Shown: positions 13,969 through 14,097 of the stretch, in pieces
Position numbering within the stretch: the first letter of the stretch is position 1
Layout of the letters: every line of letters starts with the position of its first letter
Assembly: GCA_023409795.1 (NCBI GenBank)
Contig: JAEYQX010000001.1
Coordinates: 1 to 14,097, forward strand
Length of the DNA stretch: 14,097 nucleotides
Origin: Pseudomonadota bacterium
GTDB lineage: Bacteria; Pseudomonadota; Alphaproteobacteria; Caulobacterales; Caulobacteraceae
Reading direction: 5' to 3'
Program-made: the position numbers and the translations under genes
The notes under the pieces: generated by a model
Told to the model about the DNA's origin: nothing
Seen by the model: the letters and a program-made list of their open reading frames with translations, nothing else
Databases searched by the model: none

Positions 13969-14097
13969 CTAGTTGCGGCCTTGGACAATGGCGCGATTGG
14001 CCGCCTGGGTCTTGGGGCCCTGGGTGTCCAGCTTTTCGGTGCGTTCGGGGCGGTTGGCGTGGTTGGAGCCCTGTTGCACCGCCTCGCCGTCCTGGGG
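13969..14097 (-). CDS. C-terminal part of a small hydrophilic protein, cut by the window edge
   Basis: The minus strand is open from the right edge to a TAG at 13969-13971, giving 42 C-terminal residues: PQDGEAVQQGSNHANRPERT, then EKLDTQGPKTQ and AANRAIVQGRN. Codons have high G/C at third positions, and the composition (Gln, Asn, Asp, Lys, Arg, Thr) is that of a soluble, probably disordered polypeptide. The start lies outside the window. It resembles the convergent neighbour at 13673-13881 in composition, but I see no alignable identity. No function is assigned. Confidence 0.65.
   Translation of the reverse strand, partial: PQDGEAVQQGSNHANRPERTEKLDTQGPKTQAANRAIVQGRN

Overview
The window is high-GC (about 70% by eye) alphaproteobacterial chromosome. 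The gene content, GC-rich codon use and the short palindromic intergenic repeats suggest Caulobacterales, most likely a Brevundimonas- or Caulobacter-like organism. That genus-level guess comes from recognition, not from a search. Nothing looks like phage, plasmid, transposase or CRISPR.

Left third (1-4576, all minus strand): an arginine succinyltransferase (AST) catabolic cluster, in transcription order an M20/carboxypeptidase-G2-like hydrolase, astA, astD and astB. AstA succinylates arginine, AstB removes ammonia and CO2 to give succinylornithine, and AstD oxidises succinylglutamate semialdehyde. No astC or astE is visible. The M20 enzyme keeps every zinc ligand of carboxypeptidase G2, an enzyme that releases glutamate from N-acyl-glutamates, so it is a reasonable candidate for the last step normally done by AstE. 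Each of the three gene junctions carries a two-hairpin repeat. astB has an apparent one-base deletion and runs off the left edge.

Centre left (4690-5511, plus strand): a four-helix membrane protein of unknown function and a glutaredoxin-type arsenate reductase (ArsC family), diverging from the AST cluster. A doublet of inverted repeats (5574-5706) separates arsC from the convergent tamB.

Centre to right (5736-12074, minus strand): a small proline/glutamate-rich lipoprotein, tamA and tamB. TamA (outer-membrane barrel with POTRA-like region) and TamB (inner-membrane-anchored periplasm-spanning protein) form the translocation and assembly module. tamA starts with GTG, and tamB starts with TTG, which overlaps the tamA stop by 4 bases.

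Right end: an alpha-methylacyl-CoA racemase (12166-13251, minus) with all catalytic residues, tRNA-Lys(UUU) (13464-13540, plus), and two small, very hydrophilic protein genes converging on a hairpin. The plus-strand one (13673-13881) has an ideal ribosome binding site but an apparent one-base deletion. The minus-strand one is cut by the window edge. There is no gene-free stretch longer than about 300 bases.
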